From Mycocentrospora acerina (taxonomy: Eukaryota; Ascomycota; Dothideomycetes; Pleosporales), in contig JAKUHH010000389.1 in the NCBI GenBank assembly GCA_022701365.1, forward strand, positions 1-64,000: 64,000 nt of DNA, given 5' to 3'. Positions 53,427 to 64,000 of the stretch are shown piece after piece. The notes beneath the pieces were generated by a model. The model worked only from the letters and a program-made list of their open reading frames with translations. It ran no database searches and was not told where the DNA came from. The position numbers and the translations under genes are program-made. Each line of letters opens with the position of its first letter. Positions within the stretch are counted from its first letter, which is position 1.

Positions 53427-54472
53427 ATGACTGCGCCAGAGACACCCGTTCAGGACGCTCAGGTCCCTGCTCTTCGCAAAATCCTTACTTCTGAGCAAGA
53501 GGCACTCGCGCGCCGCTTTCGTGCACTCTTCTCGCTCAAGTACCTTGCATCCCTCCAGCCGCCTAGCGAGCAGACCGTCCCCGCTATCGAGGCCATTGCC
53601 GCAGCATTTGGGTCGCCTTCTGCACTGCTCAAGCACGAGCTTGCATACTGTCTTGGACAATCTCGCCACGATGCCGCCATAGCGCCTCTGCGACAGGTGC
53701 TAGAGGACAAGGAAGAAGATCCAATGTGCCGCCACGAGGCTGCAGAGGCTCTTGGCGCAATCGGTGACCAGGGCAGCTTGCCATTATTGAAAGAGCTGAG
53801 GGACAATTCACAGGAGCTGGATATCGTCCGGGAGACTTGCGATATCGCTGTGGACAGAATTGAGTGGGAGCACGCAAAGAAGCAGGAGAAGCTGAAGAAG
53901 AGGTACGCTTTGATATTATCGAGGAGTTCAGAGACAAGCACTAACTACGGACCAGCGACTTCGCCTCCATCGATCCGGCACCGCCACTACCCCAAAGCAC
54001 CGAAACACCGTCTATCCCAGAGCTTGAAAAGACGCTGCTCGACACCTCGCTACCATTGTTCCAGCGTTACAGGGCTATGTTCGCTCTACGCGACCTCTCC
54101 TCGCCCCCAGATCTACCAACAGCTGTCCCGGCTGTCTTGTCGCTCGCCCGTGGCTTCAACGATCCATCTGCGCTTTTCCGTCACGAAATCGCTTTCGTCT
54201 TTGGACAGTTGTCGCACCCCGCGTCCATTCCCAGCCTGACAGAGGCATTAAGCAACACAAATGAAGCAAGCATGGTTCGACACGAGGCCGCGGAGGCCTT
54301 GGGAAGTTTGGGCGACGAAGTTGGCGTCGAGGAGACCCTGCGCAAGTTCTTGAACGACCCTGAGCAGGTGGTGCGAGATAGTGTCATTGTGGCACTTGAT
54401 ATGGCGGAATTCGAGAAGAATGGAGAGACGGAATATGCGATTGTGCCAGAAGCACAGACTGTCGCTGCTTGA
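53427..54472 (+). CDS. LIA1: Deoxyhypusine hydroxylase (HEAT-repeat di-iron enzyme)
   Basis: Two exons, 53427-53902 and 53956-54472 (53-nt intron, GTACGC...CCAG), 330 aa. The frame is open further upstream, but Met at 53427 (MTAPETPVQD) suits the family. The enzyme completes hypusine formation on eIF5A. Its two HEAT-repeat halves each carry two His-Glu metal motifs: KHELAYCLGQ and CRHEAAEALGAIGD in the first, RHEIAFVFGQLSH and RHEAAEALGSLGD in the second, giving the full di-iron set. The repeated RFRALFSLKYL / RYRAMFALRDL blocks show the internal duplication. It converges on RPA12, with 83 bp between the stops. Confidence 0.95.
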
Positions 54473-54555
54473 TGGATTCGTGGAATGGCTGTACAAAAGA
54501 GGCGTTTAGGTAACACGAGAAACATATATGGAAATTGACAAGTGGGAACTCGAGC

Positions 54556-55033
54556 TCAGTTGTTTGTGTTCCATCTATGGTACAACAGTCAGTGCATGTT
54601 CGAAAAATTAATACAAGCATGTGAACATACTTGTGGCCACAGTCGCACTCGTAAAAGACGGTCGATCCTTCGTCTGCACCGCGCAGCTGCTGAGTGTAGT
54701 AGCGAACCTCCTCTCTGCCACATTTCTCGCAAGGATGTGCGATGAGACTGGTTGTGTTCACATCGCCCTCAGAAATGGTCTGTACTTCAGACCGCTTTGC
54801 GCGCAGAGATGATGGAAAGGCAGTTGGCTTAGAGTGCGTGACGACTGTCTTTGAGGAGGTATCTGCATATAGCAAGTCAGTGCTTAGTGCTTTGCGCTCA
54901 GTTGGCATGGGCGCATACCTTTGCAGGACGCGCCGCAAATGCTGCAGGTTAGGATGGCGTTGAGTTTGCCGGCACTGCCATCAAGAAGATTGCCACAGTC
55001 GCCGCAAAAAACGAGGGAGCCAATTGCTGACAT
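54556..55033 (-). CDS. RPA12: RNA polymerase I subunit A12.2 (RPA12)
   Basis: Three exons: 55033-54919, 54862-54631, 54574-54556 (introns of 56 nt each). 121 aa, close to the 125 of yeast. The N-terminal zinc ribbon is LVFCGDCGNLLD ... LTCSICGASC. The C-terminal TFIIS-like ribbon is HPCEKCGREEVRYYTQQLRG, then ADEGSTVFYECDCGHKWNTNN, with the acidic DE pair used for transcript cleavage. The last exon supplies only the WNTNN tail. The subunit acts in Pol I cleavage and termination in the nucleolus. It is divergent from SCC2 (375 bp) and convergent with deoxyhypusine hydroxylase. Confidence 0.95.
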
Positions 55034-55408
55034 TACGGGCGATTTACTACGGTTGTAAAGTGTGCGGGAACGGTGTGGTGAGAGTAAAGGAAAAAAAGTG
55101 ACAAGGAATCGCGAACTTTGCGGGGAGCTTCCGTGAGCTAGAGCGAAAGGAGCAGGCGGTCAGACGCGTCCGAATTAGCTGGCGCAGGTCCTCATCAACG
55201 ACTTTCACTGTGTTTGGCTCAAGACTGGTAACACGCTTCACGTCGTCGTAGAAACTTGTCGTCGACGGATTTATTCACCACGCCGCCATGCGTCTCTTGC
55301 TGCCGCCATAGTGTCTCGCTATATCATACCCCTAGGCCCTGCGTCGCAACCAAACTCTGCCTGCACATTCACCAAACCAACGCTGCGGCAACATCCCTCA
55401 GGCGCATC
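55034..55408. promoter_or_regulatory. Divergent promoter region RPA12 / SCC2
   Basis: 375 bp between two housekeeping start codons. No specific element recognised. Confidence 0.35.
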
Positions 55409-58400
55409 ATGACTGAGTACGGCAACGGCCATTGGCATGATGGAGGCAGCCTTCCATATCGTCCCCCGCCTACGGTGGATGAGGCTATTCCGTACTCGCC
55501 TTTTACCTCAGTCATCCCTTTCTCGCCAGGTCAGCGACTCGCCTTCACTCGGGCTGCTAGCCAAGCAACCGTCACTCACTTGACCTGATGCAGTATATTG
55601 ACAATCCGCAGATATCATTCCTTTTCCATCCGCCGAACCGCCCACACCTGCCTCTACCCTAACAACCGACCAACGAAACGCTGCGACCAAAGCGATTGGC
55701 ATCTTGAATGACGAGATCAAGGGCCAGTCAGCAGCTCATCACCTACACAATACGCTCCGACAGCTTCAAGATTTGCTTGACCCTGACGAGTTGACGCAGT
55801 TGTAAGAGTCGCTGCCCTGTATTGTCTACGAACAGAAGTTGACTACTTTGTAGCGAATTCAAGCCAATGTCGCAACTCGCAACGCCCCCACCGGACAGTC
55901 CCAAGAGAGAGGCCAATGGCTCAATCTCAAATAACACCCCTTCGCTTAGTCCATTTGCGAGCCTGTTGCTAAAGCGAACGAACATGAGTTTTACGCGTGA
56001 GCCTCGTCGCCTACTTCGTCGTATCATCCACTAACAATGCCAGCACTCGGTGTTGAAACTGCTGAACGACAGCGACAATATTATGCACCTCCTCGGCAAC
56101 CCGTCCTTCCACAGCAAGTACAGCTCGTCCCTCAGCCACAATTCACTAGTTCCAATAGTGCTGGACGCGCACAAAATGCAAGTCTTTCGTTTTCGTCCAA
56201 CACAACGTCATCTGCTTCGACAGAATCGCCGCACCCTACAGTTCTTATTAAACCTAAGAGCGTTCGTCGTGAAGATTACAAACGCTATGACAACGTTGCG
56301 GTAGTTGAGAGTCCGTCGCAGAAGAAAGTGGAAAGTGGCGCTACGGCACTACGACCCCATGAACGGGAGATTGCTGACAGAAGAATCGATGAACTACAAT
56401 CCTATGTGGAAGGCTTAGTTGAGGAGAAGGATGACCTGGATGCTTCGGACAACTTTTCGAAGATACCTACCGCTGATACCGAATTCAATGTTCTCGTCCC
56501 GAAGGCAATGAATTTCCTTTCTGACAAAATGTCAGCTGTTATCAATCTCGGTCGTTTCTCTGTTCTTCCTGTGGACCTGGTCATGCAAATACAGTCGCTC
56601 TTAGAGCCAGCTATCAATGCAACCAGCCAACTTGGTTTATTCCCTCGAGACGACGAGGAGCTTAATTGGTCTGAGAGTCTCCAGAAAGCCAAGTTTGCGC
56701 TCAAGGCATCCAAACTTGTGCTAAACACCATGATTGAGGGGCGCGATGATTATCGAATGCGTCGCGAAGAGATCATAGATGCTATCATAAACCTCATTAA
56801 AGCGATCAAGGATGAGTGCATTATTCCTGTTGTTCAGTCCCGGCGCACTGGTGTCGCTCAGAACCTGTTCAGCGCGGCATCGGGCCAGAGAAAGGATTTG
56901 CTTGCTGTTCTGACATTATGCGGGAGTATCTTCAGCCAGTTTGCCACTCTCATCGGCAAGGTTAATCTGTCAGATCGTGCGCTAAACGTCTTGGAATATC
57001 TGTCACTAGAACTACTCGTGGAACAGAACAGCGATTCTGAAAAGGATTCTGTGTTTGGTATCCAGAAATTTGAACAATTTCGTCAAAAGGCTATGGATGT
57101 TCTTGCACAGATATTTGCTCGACATGCCGAACAGAGGTCATCCATTCTCAATGGCATCCTCACCAACTTGGAAAAACTTCCTGATAAGAAGGCAAGCGCC
57201 AGACAGTTTAAATCGGCACGTGAGGTGCCTATCATGTCCATATCTGCACTCTTCATGCGTTTCATCCAGGTCGCTGCAATGAATAGAGAGACTAGGAAAG
57301 GGGGCGAAGATCTTGATACTGTTAACGCTTTGCGAGATGAAGGAAAAGGTAGCGATGATGAGTCTGGAGTTTCTGTCACGGAGAAAGCGAAGAAGAGAGC
57401 CAAAGGCGGCCGTTCGCCAGATCAGATCGCAAAAGATCTTATGGCAAACGCAAACCAGATCGCCGCTCACATAGCTCAGTCTCTTATCGACAGAGCCTCG
57501 AACGTTTCGAAAACTGGTGACAAACCCTTCCGAAATCTCTTGGATCTCTTCATTGAGGATTTTTGCAGTGTCCTGGGTTCTCCTGAATGGCCTGCCGCTG
57601 TTCTGCTGATCTATCAGTTGCTTGCTCGTATGGTCTCGATGCTGCAAGGTGATAACGCCGCCAAAATTTCTGTAGTAGACAAAGACATGGCTCTCGCAAC
57701 AATGGCAAAAATGGGCTGCGGTGTTATTGACTTCAAGCACCGCTTAAAGCAACTAAAGCGCTGTCTAGATATCTCTCAATCCGACCTATCTTCGAAATTA
57801 GATCGCCTCGCAGACGACGCTTTGAATGGAGTTATCCATGATATGGACCTCCTTGCGTTCGATGGCCCCTACCGAATGCTCATCGAATCGTTGAATGACT
57901 ATTTGGAATGGCAGCCTGGTCAAGAAGATCCACATCTTCAGTCTGTCAGTGGTTGCCATGTCACTTTGTGGCTAGATGCTGTTGTTCGAGCTTTTTCGGG
58001 GCAGGATTCAGACACACCTCTTCCACAAGCAGCCCAAAATCTTCAAGATCGTTTAGGATACATGATTACGGACTCAAAGTGGCTTGCTCGAGAATAGTGA
58101 GCAAGAGAGACTTGATGTTGAAGAGATCATTGCTAACAATCTCAATAGTAAGTACCAGGCCGTTACTGAGCACCAAAGTAAACTTGCCGCTGGCATTATT
58201 ACATCACAGAGTCCAGTATGCAAGTTCATTCCACGAATGGTCAACACTATGCTACAATACAGCAGAGACAAGAACTCATCGAAGCTCCGGTCAAGGGGCA
58301 TGACTGGCCTGGAACAGTTGATTGAGAAAGACCCTCGAATTATTGATGAACAAACTATTAAGGGTATGGTCAGCCAGTTTTCAGACAGCTCACCAATGGT

Positions 58401-61110
58401 TCGCGACCATACTCTCTCTCTCGTATCGAAATGCCTGGAACAAGATCCATCACTGGAACGCCATTTTCTTCCCAGTATTCTTAGTCTTACGTTAGACATC
58501 TCCAACGGCCCTAAGAAAAAGGCTATCAAGCTTCTCAAAGACATTTATGTCGGCCCTACTCAGCAACAAAATAGACTGCAGATTGCTGCTTCTCTGCTTT
58601 TACCTTCGCAAGACGACGAGAAGGCTATCGCGGAACTCAGTCGCAATGTCCTCGAGGAGATTTGGCTGAGTCCTACAATGTCTGGCATCAAGACGGACGA
58701 TAATCAGCTCAGACTTGATCGTGTTCAGAGGGCTTCGCTCATGGTAGACGTTACTCAGAAGATTCATGGGTCTCCGATGCACCTGGAAGCATTCGAAAAG
58801 TTTTTCGTCCACGCCTTGTCCTCTGAAGCTAAGAATCCTACTAAGAATTTAGAATTCTGTCAGAATCTCGTCGCCGACATGCTTGATGGAGTGATTAGTC
58901 CTGAATCAATGCCAGGATCGAAACCACAAGCACAAATCTTGAGTGCTCTCAGTATCTTCGCCAAAATCAGATCTTCTCTGTTCACTATGGATCAGGTTCA
59001 GCTTATCAAGTTGTACATCAAGGATCTTACCACAGAAGAAGATCTTCTTCTGGTGGGGCCTACTGTTACCATTTTCCGGCATGTCTTTCCAACCCTCCCA
59101 GCGCTCCAGCAAGCGTTTGCAGAAGAAGTGCGAGCGAACTTGATACAAATGATCTCCAGGTTAGCTATGTGGGCAGCTCAAGGACAACCTGCGAGTAGAG
59201 ATACCCTTGTCCATGTCGCACATTGCTTGTGGATTGTCAGCCCCATGGCTGAGGGAGGCCTCACCAAATTGTTCGCAACAATGTCGTCGATTATCTGTCA
59301 AATTCGACCATTCACTACTCTGACCAAGGAACAAGCAACTGAGAAGCGGATCAAAATTGGTTCGTATCTAATTTTACTCGGCACGTTCGGCAAGGTCTGT
59401 AATTTTGATCAGTACATTGACCGATTTCGAGAAAGAATTGTCGTACAAGCCCGCAACTCCATCAACAAGAAGCAAGCTACCGAAAAACAGATGCAGCCTT
59501 TGTTGACTGGAAAGTCATCCGCGGCCCTTCTACTTCTAGACTCTGTCCGACCATTTACAATGCAAACTTGGGACATGAACATACGAGAACAGGCGTTGCT
59601 AAGCATGGGTGAGATCTGTCAACAGTCACCAGAGCTTTTCATGCGTGGAGAAGTGGAGAAAGTCGTTAAGCTGGTCTTTGTCAATCAAGACAATGATCAA
59701 CTGAAACGCGTGGCACTCACTTTCTTCAATGAATACTTCACTTTTGCCGAACGGCGTTCAGAGACTGGTGCAGAAATAGCCGTGGGGAGCGGAGCTGTCA
59801 ATGGTTCTGCACGCCTAGAAACGTCATTCGTAGCTAACGAGAACGACTCTGCAACCCTGCACCTGGCTCAAAAGTTTCTGGCAAACTTCGTAGACGTCGC
59901 ACTGAAGAACAAAAATCAGCTTGCTGAACTAGCGACCAACATCATTGCTAGTATCAGCCGGCAGGGCTTGGTTCACCCCAAAGAGTGCGGTGCTGCGCTT
60001 GTTGCTTTGGGCACCTCTGCAAATAACAAGATCGCACAGACGGCTTCTCTTGAACACAAACGAATTCATGAAAAACAGGAATCGTATCTGGAAAAGGAGT
60101 ACATGCAGGCTGTTCGCTTGGCTTTTGACTATCAGCGAGACATTTTCGGAGATCCCCATGGAATGATTGAAGAAAAGTTCAGTCCCAAGCTAGCCAGGCT
60201 TTTTGATGCCTTGAAGACGGGCAAAAAGGCTACTATGAAACGATTCATCGAGAATATCTGCAAGCAGATCGACTTCGATCTTTCAAAACTAGATGTTACT
60301 GGTACCGTGCCCAATGCGGTTCTCTTTGCTCGTTTCTGTCTGGAAAACTTGAGTCAACTTGATTTCCCGCGTCTCGAGGAGCTGGCCGCTTTCCTCAATT
60401 CTGTCGAGGCCATCATATTCAAAAATACTGGACCTGCCGTGGCGTTGGCTATCGAAACTGAGATGCCGAAGCAATTTGTTGTAACGGAGTATCTACCGCC
60501 AAACCCGGAGCAGGTTCAACAACACTTTCAGCAGAGTATTGATGTGAACATGTCGTTTGCGCAAGATTTCGCACCCGTGTCGATATCTTCGCAAGTTGCT
60601 CAGCCGAATATCGACGATGGTCGACTACGAACCATCGCCACAGCTTGCATGATTCTACAGATGGTTTGGGAGACTCGAACTTTCGTTCGCCGTTGCTATA
60701 CCGCAAAGTTTACTGGCCGCATTCCCCAAAAAGAATACGCCAAGCCTGCACAGCGTAACAACTTCGTATCTGGGAAGGAGCTTTGGGAACGTTTTACTCC
60801 CATCATGAGCGTTCTTAACAGTCGCGAGGCAATGGTAAAGCAGTGTTACGATTTTGCTGATCTCTTAAACGTCGACAGAGAAGCCAAGGTTGATGAAGAG
60901 GAAGATGAAATCGCCTTTGCGACAGGCTATGAAACACCGGCTGAGAATGGTGATCCCAACGGAACTAATTTCCCAACGAGTGGACGCGGCCGGAAGAGAA
61001 AGAGCAACGTGAGTTTGAATAATACACCCAAGAAGCCCAGGGCGAGATCTGCTGGAAAGAGCAAGAAAAGGAGCTCCCGGACTCCGGATGGCGATGAAGA
61101 TTCGGACTAG
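55409..61110 (+). CDS. SCC2: Cohesin loader subunit Scc2/Mis4/Nipped-B
   Basis: Five exons: 55409-55529, 55612-55801, 55854-55996, 56044-58096, 58149-61110 (introns 82, 52, 47, 52 nt). 1822 aa. The apparent frame change near 58090 is an intron with donor GTGAGC, branch TGCTAAC and acceptor AATAG, joining WLARE to KYQAVTEH. The N-terminal 230 residues are disordered and should hold the Scc4 contact. The rest is a long HEAT-repeat solenoid with Nipped-B hallmarks: FIPRMVNTMLQYSRDKNSSKLRSRG, SPMVRDHTLSLVSKCLEQ, AIAELSRNVLEEIWLSP, NIREQALLSMGEICQQSPELF. A basic C-terminal tail (RGRKRKSN, KKPRARSAGKSKKRSS) is probably a nuclear signal. It loads cohesin on chromosomes. Confidence 0.94.
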
Positions 61111-62955
61111 GAGCCGTGATTAATTCTGCTCCCGAATGCATTGGTGGTACATCACCTCACCAATACCTACTCATACGTGCACTGCACATACATTGCCAAG
61201 CTAAAACTAAAGGGTGCGGTGGTGCAATCGAAAGGAGCAAAACGTGTATTTTCTCTTAAATTTTCTGGCGTTGCCCGGGTGCTTTATTATCGGAGATACC
61301 CCTTAGCATGGTGGGTCGCATGCAGATGGTGTATTTGGTGTCTTTTCAAAGTGTGGAACAACTAGAATTGGAGGATCGAAGTGTTCGATCTCACACCTGG
61401 TTGTTAGTTTCTAGCATGTGGACAATTGTACATTAGGCAAATGCATTGCAACGTATTACATTAAGTTATTTTTTCAATATTCAGTGATCTCCAAGGAAAA
61501 GGGTGTGGGTACAGTGAGCAACTCAAGTGAAGCGTGAGATGTGGATGAGAAGAGCGCTGCCATGAAGTAAGTAAGTGTCTTTGTGATTTTTTCATGTTGG
61601 AACTACAACGAACTATTTACTGTTAATTCAGGAGCTCGACTATGAGATTATGGTATTTTGATAACCGAAAAGATTGAAAAAAAAATGCTACGAGCCAGGT
61701 AAGTGCTGGCAAGGGAGCTGATCATAGACCTCGAAAAGGATGCAAAGTGGCGCCATGGCAAGAACGCAGAGAGAATTTTGAAACTTGCATTTGCGAAATT
61801 AAAAGTCAACCACGTCTTATATAACTCTGTTTGATCCTAGACATGACAAATGTGCAAGGCCTTCTGTCAAGCTGGATTGCGTGTAAAGATGAATTTGACA
61901 TGTTGTTATTATTTTATTTTTTTTTCTTTCTTTACGTCTTTTGAACTTTATCTCTAGGATCCAAACCGTGCTGATATATGAGTGAAAATTATGTTGTATT
62001 TGGTAGAAGAAGGAAGGCGGGGGTATTTTTTTTAATGAAACTAAAAGTTGGTCTTGATAAAGGAAGTCCGGCACCTTTTTATTTTAAAAAAATTAAAAAA
62101 ATAAATAAATCGGGAATCAGATGCTCGAAGAACGCAGAAATAAATTATCTCTGTGTCTTGACTCAAAGTAGAGAAAAGGAGGAGGATAAAAGCAAATTGC
62201 TCGATGTCAATATGTTATTACTTCCGAGTAGAACAAATGTAGACTAATTTGGTTATTTTTGCTCTGTGGATTTTTTTAATTGAGTTGCTCTCGAGATCAA
62301 CAGATGGTTTGGTCACAGAGGAGAATGGTGATCTGTATTCGACAAGCTTGATGTTTTATTCCCCAGAACGTTATGATTTCCAGTGGCTAATATGGTAATA
62401 CAGTTGCACCTTCTATATTCGTGATCCAACCCTCCCTTGACATCCACACCCAGCGCTCACGCCCACGCCCACAAGGATACAAATATAAACAATCACTGAC
62501 CCGACGCCAAACACCAGCAGCCACTTCTCCTTTACTTGAACTCCACATACTCCATATATCCCGCTTCTTTCACGACTAGACAATTTAGAGCAAGACACGT
62601 ACTACATATACCGGCCTGGAAAGAATGGGTAGAAAGAGTTGAACACGTGTTGAAAGATTTTATAAATACCGCTCTGTATGGCGCACGGAAAGAAGCAGTG
62701 ATGTGGGAAATATGTGGTTGGAATTGAATGGGGATGTGTTGAATAGGTGTAGGGTTGCGGAGAAAAATTGAGGATGAAGGATTTGAGAATAGTTAGTAAG
62801 GGGAGGATAGAAGGTAATTAATGGCTGATACAGTATCAGTACATCTTTGTTCTGTCAATCTCACTGTGCTGCGTCTGCAAAGGAAGATTCATAGTTCATG
62901 ACGTCGAGTTTTCATTAGACGCTTTCGTTATCTCCTCTACTCCCCAGAGATCCAT
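61111..62955. other. Convergent intergenic region, AT-rich, no gene
   Basis: 1.8 kb between convergent SCC2 and CCT1. A perfect 7-bp inverted repeat (gatcgaa gtg ttcgatc) lies near 61375. A/T homopolymer runs occur at 61675-62110. Short frames only. Confidence 0.45.
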
Positions 62956-64000
62956 CTAGTGACCGTGCCCGTCATCTTCGCCTCCGCCCCTCTCCTCAGG
63001 GTCGAGCTTGATCAGGGTATCGATACGCATGATGGCTACACAGGCTTCCACGGCGGATTTAAGCTGCTTGACCTTGCTCATACTCGGCTCTAGGACACCT
63101 GCCTTCAAGCAGTCATGCACCTTGCCGTTTGCAAGATCCAAACCATAGTTCTTGTAGTTCTTCGACTTGGCGAGCTGCTTGGCGTCTTGCGAGGTTGGGT
63201 CTGAGGGGTTGACTGTGCGTTGGGAGAGTGCGTGTCTTGAGCGCAGGTTGGCGACAAGTTCGGTCGCGTCCTTGGCGGCGTTGATGGCGAGGGTCTTGGG
63301 AATGGCGAGCAGGGATTGCGCAAAGGCGGCTATTGCTAGTTGTTCACGGGAGCCCTGTGAAGTGTTAGGGTTTGCAAGCCTCAATGTGGGGTAGTCTGGA
63401 CAGGGGTAGAGTTAGCACAGGAAGGTACGTACCACCGACGTTGCCCACTCCTCCAGGTAGATGTGCAGAGCAGTCTCGACAGCACCTCCACCAGGGACAA
63501 TACGTCCACTCTCAAGTGCGCGCTTTACGGCTGAAAGTGAGTCGTGTACTGATCGCTCCATCTCGTCCAGAGCGTAATCGTTGGCTCCTCGCAGAATGAT
63601 GGATGCAGACGAGTAGGCCTTGGTGCCCTTGACAAGAATGCACTCATCGTCTGAGATTCGCTCCTGTGCCACCTCTTCTGCCTGACCAAGATATGACGCC
63701 TCAAACTTCTCGTCGCCATTCAAGTCGGACAGTGTGCTGACCAGTGTCGCTCCAGTGGCCTTTGCTATCCTTCGCAGATCCTCCTTCTTACACCTTCGCA
63801 CAGCCATGGCGCCCTTCTCGATGAAGTGCTTCATGCACAGGTCGTCGATGCCCTTTGTTGTGAAAATGACGTTGGCGCCAGCCTTGAGGATCATCTCAAT
63901 ACGCTCGGTGACGATTCCAGCCTCTCGTTCCCGGATCTTCTCCAGCTGCTCTGGGTCGTCGATGGTGATGTGCACACCCAGCTTCATTCGCTCCTTCTGC
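62956..64000 (-). CDS. CCT1: Chaperonin CCT/TRiC subunit alpha (TCP-1), 3' part
   Basis: Partial: the 5' end lies beyond the right edge. Two exons in view, 64000-63433 and 63354-62956 (78-nt intron, GTACGT...CACAG), about 322 aa. Visible parts are the apical and intermediate domains (KERMKLGVHITIDDPEQLEK, KGIDDLCMKHFIEKGAMAVRR, KEDLRRIAKATGATLVS) and the returning equatorial domain (RIVPGGGAVETALHIYLEEWA, QLAIAAFAQSLLAIPKTLAIN, YGLDLANGKVHDCLKAGVLEP, ATP-site DTLIKLDPE). KATGATLV and the Gly/His-rich tail GGGEDDGHGH identify the alpha subunit. The cytosolic ring folds actin and tubulin. Confidence 0.94.

Noticed and set aside
58084..58150. Apparent frameshift splitting SCC2 into two genes
   Set aside because: The break contains a 52-nt intron with GTGAGC donor, TGCTAAC branch and AATAG acceptor; removing it restores one continuous Scc2 frame.
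1..64000. CRISPR arrays, bacterial operons, ribosome binding sites, replication origins
   Set aside because: Nothing of the kind is visible; spliceosomal introns and gene content show a fungal nuclear chromosome.

Overview
The window is nuclear DNA of a filamentous ascomycete. Most of its genes carry short introns of about 47-90 nt with GT/AG ends and CTAAC-like branch sites. It also has Zn2Cys6 regulators, a HET-domain protein and a dispersed 5S rRNA gene, and its AT-rich repeat relics have CAG/CAA codons turned into stops, as repeat-induced point mutation (RIP) does. Gene content (an AA16-like LPMO, an XlnR-type regulator, HET-ankyrin) suggests a plant-associated Dothideomycete, perhaps Pleosporales; that placement is inference.

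Layout. 1-3000 is a RIP-degraded repeat block holding a pogo-type transposase relic and a second, minus-strand relic. 3351-18000 holds a secreted LPMO-like protein, a type II membrane glycosyltransferase-like protein, the mitochondrial RNA polymerase RPO41, a fungal-specific protein of unknown role and a CYP504-like P450. 20107-25882 is a biotin biosynthesis cluster: bifunctional dethiobiotin synthase/DAPA aminotransferase, KAPA synthase (ending in a peroxisomal-type tripeptide) and biotin synthase (with a mitochondrial-type leader). GCP4 (gamma-tubulin complex) follows.

28600-41760 is an accessory, AT-rich stretch. It has an atypical protein kinase divergent from a HET-ankyrin gene, a gene-empty RIP-like block with a decayed 5S copy, a Zn2Cys6 factor, a nitrilase with a signal peptide and many N-glycosylation sequons, and an apparently intact 5S rRNA gene. 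41762-49128 carries an XlnR/Xyr1 orthologue with a 16-nt micro-exon and a divergent aldehyde dehydrogenase, 2.5 kb apart. 49129-51613 is nearly empty.

51614-64000 returns to housekeeping genes: a conserved-looking protein of unknown function, deoxyhypusine hydroxylase, RNA polymerase I subunit RPA12, the cohesin loader SCC2 (five exons) and the 3' part of chaperonin subunit CCT1, which runs off the right edge.

All splice sites were placed by eye from reading-frame continuity, GT/AG ends and family motifs. Nothing was aligned to a database.
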